Source: Candidatus Syntropharchaeum sp.
Lineage (GTDB): Archaea; Halobacteriota; Syntropharchaeia; Alkanophagales; Methanospirareceae
NCBI GenBank assembly: GCA_016782355.1
Contig: JADHYP010000014.1
Span: 1 to 13,054, forward strand
Length of the DNA stretch: 13,054 bases
Direction: 5' to 3'
Positions 6,897 through 13,054 of this stretch are shown here, one piece after another. A program made the translations under genes and the position numbers. Every line of letters begins with the position of its first letter. The stretch's first letter is position 1. A model generated the notes under the pieces. That model was given only the letters and a program-made list of their open reading frames with translations, was not told the origin of the DNA and did not search any database.

Positions 6897-7325
6897 TCAT
6901 TCTCCTGGCATTGCGTCTTTTACACGGTCCAGTAATATGTCCACAATCCGTTCATCCACTCCTATTGGCTTCCCGTAAACTATGTTCACGTCTCGCCCTA
7001 TCTCTTCCCATGCACCCTCGAAGGCGGCTTTCAGCTTCTCCGGAATGTCCTCTGTCGTATGCGCCCCGTCCGCCAGAAAAACGGGCAGCGCCACTATATT
7101 CTTCATCCCATCTTTTGCAAGATTTCTCAACGTCTCTTCAATGCTCGGCGAGTCCAATTGCATAAAAGCAACCCTTACCTCTCTAAATATCTCCCGCATC
7201 TCTATTCTCCTTCTCAACTCTTCCAGCACGCCCTTTCCATACGGCAGTTTGCTACCATGTCCTATCAAAACGACAGCAGTGTCTTCTTCACTTTCTCCTA
7301 CGGCTCTATTTTCCTCTATTGCCAT
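6897..7325 (-). CDS. cbiX: Short sirohydrochlorin chelatase (CbiX-small / CfbA)
   Basis: The single-domain, dimeric archaeal chelatase inserts Co2+ (cobalamin route) or, as CfbA, Ni2+ (first step of coenzyme F430) into sirohydrochlorin. The two metal-binding histidines are seen in LIGHGSKLPYG (His23) and FLADGAHTTEDIP (His89), counting from the ATG at 7325. That start (142 residues) is preferred to a GTG at 7334 because the GTG lies inside the gggtga Shine-Dalgarno. The N-terminal 15 residues are acidic and poorly conserved-looking. Its substrate is made by the precorrin-2 dehydrogenase 2.6 kb away, which supports a tetrapyrrole role. Which metal it prefers cannot be read from the sequence. 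The gene runs toward the tRNA and ends 28 bp from it. Confidence 0.92.
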   Translation of the reverse strand: MAIEENRAVGESEEDTAVVLIGHGSKLPYGKGVLEELRRRIEMREIFREVRVAFMQLDSPSIEETLRNLAKDGMKNIVALPVFLADGAHTTEDIPEKLKAAFEGAWEEIGRDVNIVYGKPIGVDERIVDILLDRVKDAMPGE

Positions 7326-7454
7326 TTTCTTCACCCACTTTATATTCTGTTATTAATGCTTCTGTCATTAAACCAATTCAACCCCACTTAAATAATTTGC
7401 GATTTTTTCTGACCTTCCAAAAATGAGATAAAGCAAACAAAACATAGCTAATTA

Positions 7455-8669
7455 CTACGACTGAAAATCCTTGAAATAATTCCGGAGAACAACGAATAGA
7501 ATAACCGATATGATGCTGACCGAACTGCCAAAGAAGAATGTCAAACAGTGCGAGGGCGTTATAGACCACAGAAATCCGGCGATTAAACTTGCTGGTAAAG
7601 CAATTATGCCTATCAAGGTATGAAAAGTGCCCAAAGCGGTTGCCCTTAAATCTTCCGTGGACAGGTCGGAAACAAAAGCCCTCTGGTTCCCTTCCACCAT
7701 CGCGTAAACCACGCCATAAAGTGGGAATAAAACCAAAAATGCGGCGAGTGAATCGGAAAAAGCAAATCCGAGACAGGTTAACGAAAACAGGAAGTAGCCA
7801 AAAGTAAGCACTTTCCACTTCCCTATTCTGTCTGACAGCGTGCCAAAAGGAATGGCAAGCACGGCGTAAAAGGAGTTAAAAAGGACATATAAAAGGATAA
7901 CGAGGGCGATTGACTCCTTCTCCCCTATATGGGCAAAAGCATCCAGTGCCTTCAATATGAAGAACATGTAGGTGAAATTGGCTAATGCGAATACGGTAGC
8001 CACCGTGATGAACAACTTAAGTGGCGCCGGCAGTTTTTTCAGGCTTATCTGCAAACTTATCTCCTGCGGGTCCCTTTTGCCTTCTTTTACAAAATATAGC
8101 GGGACTAAAGAGAAAAAAGCAACTATCGCTGCTATAAGTATAATTAACTTATAAAATGCGATTTGGTCGAGGTCGAACCATAAAAAATAAAGTAAAAGCA
8201 AAACGACTACCGAGCCTGCAATTGCACCCGCAGTGTCGAGTGCCCGGTGAATTCCAAATCCCTTTCCTCTCGCTTCAGGCATGGAATCCGCGATAATTGC
8301 ATCTCTTGGCGCGGTTCTCAAGCCTTTCCCCACGCGTTCAAAACTGGTGAAGATTAATATGTGCAGCCATATCCTTGAGAAAGACAGGAGCAATTTGAAT
8401 GTGGCGGAAGTCAGATAGCCAGAAGAGACCAATATTTTCCTTCTTCCTATTCTGTCAGACCAGTATCCCGAAAGAACCTTTAAGATACTCGATATGCTGT
8501 CCTGCAATCCACCGATTAACCCCACAATCAAACCTGCACCGCCTAAAGCAGTAATGAACATCGGTAGAATCGGGATTATCATCTCACTGCTTAAATCGTT
8601 CAGGAAACTGACTACGCCCAATAAAAGTATATTCGCACTTATTCCTTTCCGGTATTTGTTCTTGTTCAT
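7455..8669 (-). CDS. MFS transporter, substrate unknown
   Basis: A 404-residue membrane protein with about 12 hydrophobic segments in two halves. The loop after the second segment carries MFS motif A (GYWSDRIGRRK, 68-78), and its counterpart in the second half is GTLSDRIGKWK (276-286). Other family marks are NDLSSEMIIPILPMF (24-38) and RVGKGLRTAPRDAIIADS (112-129). This subfamily is widespread in archaea and bacteria, often annotated as drug or sugar efflux, but the substrate is not known and the context (chelatase on one side, CBS protein on the other) does not settle it. No strong Shine-Dalgarno precedes the ATG at 8669. A minus-strand TATA-like box (tttatttaaaaa, near 8684-8695) is close enough for a leaderless or short-leader mRNA. 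Bases 7326-7454 between it and the chelatase gene hold no gene. Confidence 0.9.
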   Translation of the reverse strand: MNKNKYRKGISANILLLGVVSFLNDLSSEMIIPILPMFITALGGAGLIVGLIGGLQDSISSILKVLSGYWSDRIGRRKILVSSGYLTSATFKLLLSFSRIWLHILIFTSFERVGKGLRTAPRDAIIADSMPEARGKGFGIHRALDTAGAIAGSVVVLLLLYFLWFDLDQIAFYKLIILIAAIVAFFSLVPLYFVKEGKRDPQEISLQISLKKLPAPLKLFITVATVFALANFTYMFFILKALDAFAHIGEKESIALVILLYVLFNSFYAVLAIPFGTLSDRIGKWKVLTFGYFLFSLTCLGFAFSDSLAAFLVLFPLYGVVYAMVEGNQRAFVSDLSTEDLRATALGTFHTLIGIIALPASLIAGFLWSITPSHCLTFFFGSSVSIISVILFVVLRNYFKDFQS

Positions 8670-8732
8670 TACACTTTTTCTTTTTAAATAAAACCAAAAA
8701 GTTTATCTTAACGCAAGACTACTGTCCAGTAT

Positions 8733-8772
8733 GTTAAATACAGAACACGTATGTTTAAAATAAAAAGGGGTG
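8733..8772 (+). promoter_or_regulatory. Promoter and Shine-Dalgarno of the CBS gene
   Basis: A TATA-like gttaaata (8733-8740) lies about 44 bp before the ATG, giving a short leader that contains a clear Shine-Dalgarno (ggggtg, 8767-8772) seven bases before the ATG. A second AT-rich box (tttaaaat, 8754-8761) is too close to the start for a message that includes the Shine-Dalgarno. The 110-bp space also serves the divergent MFS gene. Confidence 0.4.
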
Positions 8773-8779
8773 AAAAAAC

Positions 8780-9955
8780 ATGTTTGACGAACCTGTAATA
8801 GAGATAAGCACGAGAGAAGTAATTGCTATAACGCCGGATACTTCGATAACGAAGGCTATTGGCATTATGGAAAAGAACAAGTTTCACAATCTGGTCGTGC
8901 TTGATAGTGCTGAGATATACCTGGTAAATATACAAGACCTGCTCATTGCATCCAATCCGGAATCGAACGTGGATGAATTCATGTTTAAACCGCACGGCAT
9001 ACATAGAGATACGCCAACTATTGACGCAATATGTGAGCTGATGGATAGCGGTCAGAGAGCGGCTCCAATACTTGCTGACAATGGCACACTTGTAGGAATC
9101 GTCACGGACTATGACGTCATGAGAAGAGGGTCGAAATCGCATGTCTTAAAAGATACTAAGGTTACAAGGGTAATGACCAGAAACCCGGTATGCGTAGAAA
9201 AGAGCGGCAGCATTGGAAAAGCGAGAAGCATAATGCGAAAAAGCAACGTAGGGCGAGTTCTTGTGGTTGACGTGGCGGATAAATTAATTGGCATAGTTAC
9301 CGGGGGAGACATTTTAAAAAAGATTTACAAACCGGAAAGAAAGATGACCGTGGGAGAGGTGAAAGGAGAGCGGGTTACGAGAATGGAGCAGCCAGTCTCG
9401 CTTATCATGAGTTCGCCGGTGATAACCGCCGGCGTAGATGCACATCTCGCAGAGGTAGCGAATTTGATGCAAACTTACGATATACGGGGTGTGCCTGTTG
9501 AAAGAGAGGGGGTTCCAGGAGGAATCGTAACGATACAGGACATAATGAAGTATCTGAGAGAGTTTAAAGAAGAGGCAATGGTTAACGTAGAAATCCAGGG
9601 AGCTCTCGATGAGGAATATAAGGAACTCGCAGAGCGAATCATCGAAACAGAGGTAAGGAAAATCGCAAAATTCGCTAAGAGGGTGCACTGGATAAAAATA
9701 GTGATAAAAAAGGAGCGGGACCGCGGCGGAGGTTCGTATTATAAAATCGGTGCGCATGTAAAAACACAGGATAAATTGTATGTTGGCTATGGCGAGCCGG
9801 GAGGCACGCAAACAATGATAGCAAAGAGAGGCAGGGGTGACGTAGAAATGAAGGCGGGAAAGAGAAGATGGGACTTTATTGCGGTGCTGAAGGATGCTTT
9901 GCTATCGGTTGAGGGGCAGATAGAGGAAGACAAGAAAAGAAGGCTGAAAAAATAA
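8780..9955 (+). CDS. Four-CBS protein with a C-terminal HPF/RaiA-like domain
   Basis: The 391 residues hold four CBS motifs in two Bateman pairs: about 12-58, 70-117, 126-182 and 205-260. Each has the late turn typical of CBS, for example GTLVGIVTDYDVMRRG (102-117) and KLIGIVTGGDILKKI (168-182). CBS pairs bind adenine nucleotides and sense energy state. The last 125 residues (about 267-391) form a separate basic domain: VNVEIQGAL, a long helix to about 300, strand VHWIKIVIKKE, strand YYKIGAHVKT, and a C-terminal helix from DFIAVLKDALL to the lysine-rich end. This beta-alpha-beta-beta-beta-alpha order resembles hibernation-promoting factor/RaiA proteins that sit in the ribosome. I infer a nucleotide-sensing ribosome or RNA-binding factor. 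The fold match is by eye only. A good Shine-Dalgarno fixes the ATG. It appears monocistronic. Confidence 0.85.
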   Translation: MFDEPVIEISTREVIAITPDTSITKAIGIMEKNKFHNLVVLDSAEIYLVNIQDLLIASNPESNVDEFMFKPHGIHRDTPTIDAICELMDSGQRAAPILADNGTLVGIVTDYDVMRRGSKSHVLKDTKVTRVMTRNPVCVEKSGSIGKARSIMRKSNVGRVLVVDVADKLIGIVTGGDILKKIYKPERKMTVGEVKGERVTRMEQPVSLIMSSPVITAGVDAHLAEVANLMQTYDIRGVPVEREGVPGGIVTIQDIMKYLREFKEEAMVNVEIQGALDEEYKELAERIIETEVRKIAKFAKRVHWIKIVIKKERDRGGGSYYKIGAHVKTQDKLYVGYGEPGGTQTMIAKRGRGDVEMKAGKRRWDFIAVLKDALLSVEGQIEEDKKRRLKK

Positions 9956-9991
9956 TTTGACCGAAGATTATTTTGGAATAATTATCGATAA

Positions 9992-10117
9992 AACATTAGT
10001 AGGGATAGGGATTTTAAAGAAGTAGCTAAGAGAGAGGGATTAAAAGTTTATTATATACCAACTCAGGATGTTATACTTGGTCGTAGAGTTTCCGCGCTTT
10101 TTCGAGGTCGCCATTAG
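9992..10117 (+). pseudogene. PIN-like C-terminal fragment
   Basis: Behind an in-frame stop (9989-9991) an open stretch reads NISRDRDFKEVAKREGLKVY, then YIPTQDVIL, before running into the end of the convergent gene and stopping at 10115-10117. The pattern S/T-x-D-x-DF..va...gl.v is the end of many PIN-domain toxins. No start or upstream PIN sequence is present in any frame, so if this reading is right only about 35 residues survive. The match is short and could be chance. Confidence 0.35.
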
Positions 10118-10460
10118 CTTCTTTTAAACATTCTTCCCAACATTCTTTTGCATTTTTAATCGATTCTTCCGTTTTTTTAGAGTCAATAGTGCTAAAAGCC
10201 AACTCTAAAGTATTGGTCAATTCCATAAATTCTTGTTCTTCTTCAGTTAATGGAGTAGTAATCTTGACCCCCTTTGATACCCCTTCAAATACATCAATCA
10301 GTATCTGAGATATAAACGTCCCTCCCGCAATATCTCCAACAGACGAAGGTAAATTTATCTCAGCATGTCTATTTTCTACGGGTTTTACTATATCAGATAT
10401 CCTGCCGGGAGGTACATTTCTGAGATCAAGAACTGGGATTTCCACATTTTTCATTTTCAT
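10071..10460 (-). CDS. Unrecognised 129-residue protein, second gene of an AT-rich pair
   Basis: I do not recognise this family. It is soluble, with no signal peptide or membrane segment. The N-terminal half (6-70) alternates short strands and turns (VEIPVLDLRNVPPGRISDIV, INLPSSVGDIAGGTFISQIL) ending in a hydrophobic helix. The second half (71-129) is almost wholly helical and acidic/lysine-rich, ending EKARKLYDQV. The central INLPSS...GGTFISQIL segment vaguely recalls STAS-like folds, but this is weak. Its ATG overlaps the TGA of the upstream gene by 4 bp (ATGA), which points to translational coupling and a joint function. Both genes are visibly richer in A and T than their neighbours, a sign of recent transfer. 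Toxin, antitoxin accessory or regulator are all open. Confidence 0.75.
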   Translation of the reverse strand: MKMKNVEIPVLDLRNVPPGRISDIVKPVENRHAEINLPSSVGDIAGGTFISQILIDVFEGVSKGVKITTPLTEEEQEFMELTNTLELAFSTIDSKKTEESIKNAKECWEECLKEANGDLEKARKLYDQV

Positions 10461-10939
10461 TTTTTATTACACAGTCCAAACTTTTTTAGATATTCCCATG
10501 CCTCTTCACAGATTCCTCTACTAAAATGTGGATCTTTATCCATAACTTTATTGATTATTCTTTCTTTCTCTTCAGTTGGATATAGTTTCTTTAAAAAATG
10601 AAGTGAAGCTAATATTTCTAACCAATCCGCATCATTTTTTCTTGTACCCAGAAAAAAATGAAATTCTCTAAAAAGTACTTCATCTTCATCTTCGATAAAT
10701 CTTACCGGTGGCACTTCTTGATATTTATCTATTAAAGCAAATCCATCTCTTGTCAATTGTGTAGAATAAGGACCATGAATGTACCATGAAAAATAATATC
10801 CTAAGTATAGTCCAAAAGCTTGTAAAAGATAGACTGTCTTTTGAAATATAAGCCTATCGTCAAAAGAAGACTCAAATAATTCAGGATTGAAAATACCTAT
10901 TCTCTTTAACAATCCACCAAGTTCTTCTACTTTTGTCAT
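10457..10939 (-). CDS. YwgA/Panacea-like uncharacterised protein, first gene of an AT-rich pair
   Basis: This 160-residue protein shows a pattern I associate with YwgA-like and DUF4065 (Panacea/SocA) proteins: a first helical part, RLIFQKTVYLLQAFGL (29-44), then YYFSWYIHGPYSTQL (48-62), and a later helix DWLEILASLHFLKKL (105-119). The WYxxGPYS centre is the strongest clue. Panacea domains serve as antitoxins of many unrelated toxins, and YwgA-like proteins are uncharacterised; I cannot tell which of the two groups this joins. It leads a two-gene operon, overlapping the next gene by 4 bp, and lies behind a 20-bp palindromic promoter region, as expected of a self-regulated module. The Shine-Dalgarno aaggaga lies about 10 bp before the ATG. 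Base composition is clearly more AT-rich than hem, purP or pus10. Confidence 0.75.
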   Translation of the reverse strand: MTKVEELGGLLKRIGIFNPELFESSFDDRLIFQKTVYLLQAFGLYLGYYFSWYIHGPYSTQLTRDGFALIDKYQEVPPVRFIEDEDEVLFREFHFFLGTRKNDADWLEILASLHFLKKLYPTEEKERIINKVMDKDPHFSRGICEEAWEYLKKFGLCNKK

Positions 10940-11020
10940 CTATAATCTTTCTCCTTTTAGCCTCCTCGCTCTACTTCCACGGGACAAAGTTAACAGTAAT
11001 TCCGAAATTGTATATTATTT

Positions 11021-11040
11021 ATATATAAAGCTTTATATAT
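11021..11040. promoter_or_regulatory. Perfect 20-bp palindrome containing TATA boxes
   Basis: The sequence atatataaagctttatatat is its own reverse complement. It lies 82-101 bp upstream of the AT-rich operon. On the minus strand the second arm reads tttatatat and continues as aaataatata (to 11011), a strong TATA-like run that would start transcription near 10990-11000. A dimeric repressor binding the palindrome would cover the TATA box. The symmetry also leaves a plus-strand TATA, but no plus-strand gene follows. Confidence 0.55.
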
Positions 11041-11110
11041 TTTTCCCTTTGCGAAAATAAAATTACAAATACCAATTAGAGTGAAATCGAAGCGCTAAAA
11101 TCGAAAGCAA

Positions 11111-12367
11111 TTAAATATCAACGTCCACCACATCCAGCTCCTTCACTTCCGCTTCGGTTCCGAGCAACGCGCTTAAACTCGGCTTCGTTCTTCCTCCGTC
11201 TCCTGAGACCAACTCCTTTATATACAAACCGCCATCGCATTTTATTTCTATCGAGGAAATTGGCGCATCAAAAGCGACCAATCTTGCACTATGCACTTTT
11301 CTTTTCCTTACCAAATCAGCCCTTCTGTGCAATACGCGCGTTGGTGTCCTCTGTTCTATCACAGCACCACTTAGCTTAGTTACGGCATCTCGTAAATCCG
11401 CTTCTTTTAGCCCCGTCTTTAGCTCCACTTCGACACCGTAAGTCTTATCCGCCTTCGCATTTTTTATCTTCGCTACCATTTCTTTTTTCACGTATTGAAG
11501 ACCCATTACTTCCAGTTTACCTTCATTCTCTTCTTTCACTTTTTCCGCTAACATCCGCAAATCCACTTTCCTCCGTCCCGGCTCCTTTATCTCGACCACA
11601 AACGGGCGACCGGAACCGAGCATTCGAGCATCTATGTCCTCTCTGCCGCATCCATGCAATATCATGTCTTCACCATTGAACTCCGCCAATATCGAGCCGC
11701 TTATCAGCTCCTCTACGGATTCCGCATACATCTTCCCGGTGAAATTGCACCGCTCGCAGCCTCTCCCCCGGCACTCGCGGCAGAACCATCTCGTTTGTGG
11801 TATCCCTCTCTTGAACTTCCGGTATCTACCGCAAATGAAAACCGAGTTTACCTGCAACTCCACCTTTTCCGTCCACAAATTTAAAATTACTACGAGGTCA
11901 GGTCTTTCAAAATCGGCTATTTTCACTGTTTCATGCTCTATTCGCTTCCCTACTTCTCTATTCAACTCCGCCTTCAACGGCTCGGCATAAGAAGCACCTG
12001 CAATTTCCCATAACAGCTCCTCGTTCTCCAGAAGCATCCCGCTTACTTTTGTGCCCACCAGGAAGGAATCGAATTCGTATTCCTTCACCTTTTCCAATGC
12101 CTTTGATGTCCACGCTTCTAAATTATCAAATATGCTATTGCATACCCAGCATTTACCTTCTTTTAGCGCCTCCCCTTTCGTTCTCAAAACTTCTTTCAGT
12201 ATCTCCCCCCTTTTTTCGTTTGATACTCCGGAAGAAATCTTTGCAAATTGTCTGCCAAGGCAATTGTCGCAGATAGGTCCTTCTTCCGTTATTTTTCGTG
12301 CGGTTTCTATTACTACATCCGCTCTTAACTCGCCAAAGTTCTCCGCTCTCATTTTTATAAGATACAT
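11111..12367 (-). CDS. pus10: tRNA pseudouridine synthase Pus10
   Basis: Archaeal Pus10 makes pseudouridine at positions 54 and 55 of the T loop of tRNAs, the job done by TruB at 55 in bacteria. The 418 residues start with a zinc-binding accessory region (Cys33-x2-Cys36 in ICDNCLGRQFA, and Cys73-x2-Cys76 in CWVC), then a THUMP-like part. A second cysteine cluster, WFCRECRGRGCERC (Cys196, 199, 204, 207), is followed by the catalytic domain with GREDIDARMLGSGRPF (241-256). By alignment with the GR-x-D motif of pseudouridine synthases the catalytic Asp is most likely Asp244. The LHRRADLVRKRKV stretch near the C-terminus is also typical. No Shine-Dalgarno precedes the ATG at 12367; an AT-rich box centred near 12390 (minus strand aaaattaaa) would suit a leaderless transcript. 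An ATG five codons in is the alternative. Confidence 0.94.
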   Translation of the reverse strand: MYLIKMRAENFGELRADVVIETARKITEEGPICDNCLGRQFAKISSGVSNEKRGEILKEVLRTKGEALKEGKCWVCNSIFDNLEAWTSKALEKVKEYEFDSFLVGTKVSGMLLENEELLWEIAGASYAEPLKAELNREVGKRIEHETVKIADFERPDLVVILNLWTEKVELQVNSVFICGRYRKFKRGIPQTRWFCRECRGRGCERCNFTGKMYAESVEELISGSILAEFNGEDMILHGCGREDIDARMLGSGRPFVVEIKEPGRRKVDLRMLAEKVKEENEGKLEVMGLQYVKKEMVAKIKNAKADKTYGVEVELKTGLKEADLRDAVTKLSGAVIEQRTPTRVLHRRADLVRKRKVHSARLVAFDAPISSIEIKCDGGLYIKELVSGDGGRTKPSLSALLGTEAEVKELDVVDVDI

Positions 12368-12594
12368 ATTTTCTCTATCCGTTCATTTAATTTTCATGCG
12401 TTGTAAATAAAAATTACGATATATGGAGAAGGGCACGAAAAACCATCATAATGGATATTTAAAGATTTAGAGCTTTTATATCAATTGAAACTTATTTTTA
12501 ACTGATGAAAAAGCTTTTATAGAGTAAAGAAGAATTTAAATATGGTGTAGCATCTATCCCCTTGTGCTATGCCGTGGTATCATAGGTGAGAAAG
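12368..12594. promoter_or_regulatory. Divergent promoter region of pus10 and the winged-helix gene
   Basis: The 227 bp are AT-rich and hold no gene. Toward pus10 there is a TATA-like aaaattaaa (minus strand, 12386-12394). Toward the winged-helix gene there is tttaaatat (12535-12543), about 55 bp before its ATG, so its message would have a leader of roughly 30 nt containing the Shine-Dalgarno. Two copies of gcttttata (12469-12477 and 12513-12521), 44 bp apart, could be binding sites for a regulator. Confidence 0.4.
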
Positions 12595-12846
12595 ATGTCA
12601 AAGAAGAGAAGAACGAAGATAGAAGTAATAAGAGACGTGCTTGAGATAGTCAGAAAGAGCGAGGAAGTAAAAAAGACGGAAATCGTATATGGTGCGAATT
12701 TAAATTTCGAGCGCGCATCAAAGATAATAAAATGGCTAATAGCGGGGGGGTTTATAGAGTTAAACGCAGATAAATACAAAATAACAGAGAAGGGAGAGGA
12801 TATTTTAAGAGAACTCGAAAAGGTCGCAACTTTATTCAAGCCTTAG
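12595..12846 (+). CDS. Archaeal winged-helix DNA-binding protein
   Basis: The 83-residue protein has the pattern of the archaeal HTH_45-type winged helix. A helix with IEVIRDVLEIVR is followed by KKTEIVYGANLNFERASKII (27-46), the recognition helix and KWLIAGGFIELNADKYKITE (46-65) forming the wing, then EKGEDILRELEKVATLF. Such proteins are single-domain dimeric regulators with unknown targets. The ATG at 12595 is chosen over an in-frame GTG at 12586 because the GTG lies inside the Shine-Dalgarno aggtga. The N-terminus (SKKRRTK) is strongly basic. It may regulate itself, pus10 across the shared intergenic region, or distant genes. Confidence 0.88.
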   Translation: MSKKRRTKIEVIRDVLEIVRKSEEVKKTEIVYGANLNFERASKIIKWLIAGGFIELNADKYKITEKGEDILRELEKVATLFKP

Positions 12847-12911
12847 CTTAACGCAGATATATCTTACCTAAGGTTCTAACTTTTGATTCTAACCAGCTAC
12901 TGCGGTTTCTT

Positions 12912-12956
12912 ATGAGCGCTTTCTCAATCTATTACTTAGTGCCGGAGAGGAAATGA
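12912..12956 (+). CDS. Possible 14-codon leader peptide
   Basis: A short frame MSAFSIYYLVPERK ends with a TGA overlapping the ATG of the next frame (ATGA). It has no clear Shine-Dalgarno and may be chance. It is noted only because the overlap would couple its translation to the following gene. Confidence 0.15.
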   Translation: MSAFSIYYLVPERK

Positions 12957-13054
12957 GAGTGATAGAGTGGCTGTGTGGAATATGGGCGCTTGGGTTGGGT
13001 GCTCGAATGACATTAGAGCTGGTGTTATGTGATGGTTGGATACACGTTCCAAAA
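12953..13054 (+). CDS. N-terminus of an unidentified protein, cut by the right edge
   Basis: From an ATG at 12953 a frame stays open to the window end (34 codons: MRVIEWLCGIWALGLGARMT and onward). ggagagg (12944-12950) is a good purine-rich signal before it. The early hydrophobic run WLCGIWALGLGA could be a membrane segment. The same frame is open back to 12893 without a better start. Too little is visible to name a family. Confidence 0.35.
   Translation, partial: MRVIEWLCGIWALGLGARMTLELVLCDGWIHVPK

Noticed and set aside
7378..7818. 146-codon minus-strand frame inside the MFS gene
   Set aside because: It overlaps the well-supported MFS frame almost entirely, is rich in Cys, Phe and Arg in a disordered way, and shows no family pattern; it is a shadow frame.
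9314..9811. 165-codon minus-strand frame opposite the CBS gene
   Set aside because: The CBS frame has clear domains, while this antisense frame is rich in His, Cys, Tyr and Phe with no recognisable motif.
12567..12839. 90-codon minus-strand frame opposite the winged-helix gene
   Set aside because: It is antisense to a gene with a clear fold and Shine-Dalgarno; its Ser/Phe/Ile-rich content is typical of the reverse of a Lys/Glu-rich gene.

Overview
This window looks like a chromosomal segment of a euryarchaeon. The signs are PurP-type (formate-dependent) purine synthesis, an archaeal Pus10, a tRNA-Leu without encoded CCA, TATA-like boxes upstream of genes, several genes without a Shine-Dalgarno, and a small archaeal winged-helix protein. 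The mix of tetrapyrrole genes, many degenerate intergenic repeats and toxin-antitoxin debris would suit a methanogen or methane-oxidising relative such as ANME-1 (Methanophagales). That placement is a guess from general character and not from a search.

Layout. The left edge (1-427) holds the tail of a damaged transposase-like reading frame. Bases 428-654 have no convincing gene but contain a perfect 22-bp palindrome. From 655 to 6709 everything is on the minus strand. In transcription order it runs: a second PurP-family paralogue (purP2), a hairpin of about 12-nt repeats, PurP (FAICAR synthetase), SirC/Met8-type precorrin-2 dehydrogenase, HemA (glutamyl-tRNA reductase), a block of degenerate repeats, a VapB-type AbrB antitoxin, the C-terminal stump of its VapC PIN toxin, and HemB (porphobilinogen synthase). 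Next come tRNA-Leu(UAA) on the plus strand, then a short CbiX/CfbA chelatase and an MFS transporter on the minus strand. A four-CBS protein with an extra C-terminal basic domain follows on the plus strand. An AT-rich two-gene operon on the minus strand (10071-10939) is preceded by a perfect 20-bp palindrome that contains TATA boxes. Pus10 (minus) and a winged-helix regulator (plus) diverge from a shared intergenic region, and a reading frame runs off the right edge.

How the genes work together. HemA, HemB, SirC and CbiX/CfbA cover the first step, an early step and the last steps of the route from glutamyl-tRNA to sirohydrochlorin and its metal chelates (the cobalamin, F430 and siroheme/heme branches). 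HemL, HemC, HemD and the uroporphyrinogen methyltransferase are not in the window. The hemA-hemB junction has been invaded by repeats and a decayed vapBC module. The stump of VapC now ends on the ATG of hemB.

Most interesting for follow-up: (i) the AT-rich two-gene operon with a palindromic promoter and a PIN-like stump beside it, a possible uncharacterised toxin-antitoxin or defence module; (ii) the CBS protein with a C-terminal domain reminiscent of ribosome-hibernation factors; (iii) the beheaded VapC fused by translational overlap to hemB; (iv) the PurP paralogue that has lost the glycine-rich loop of its neighbour.
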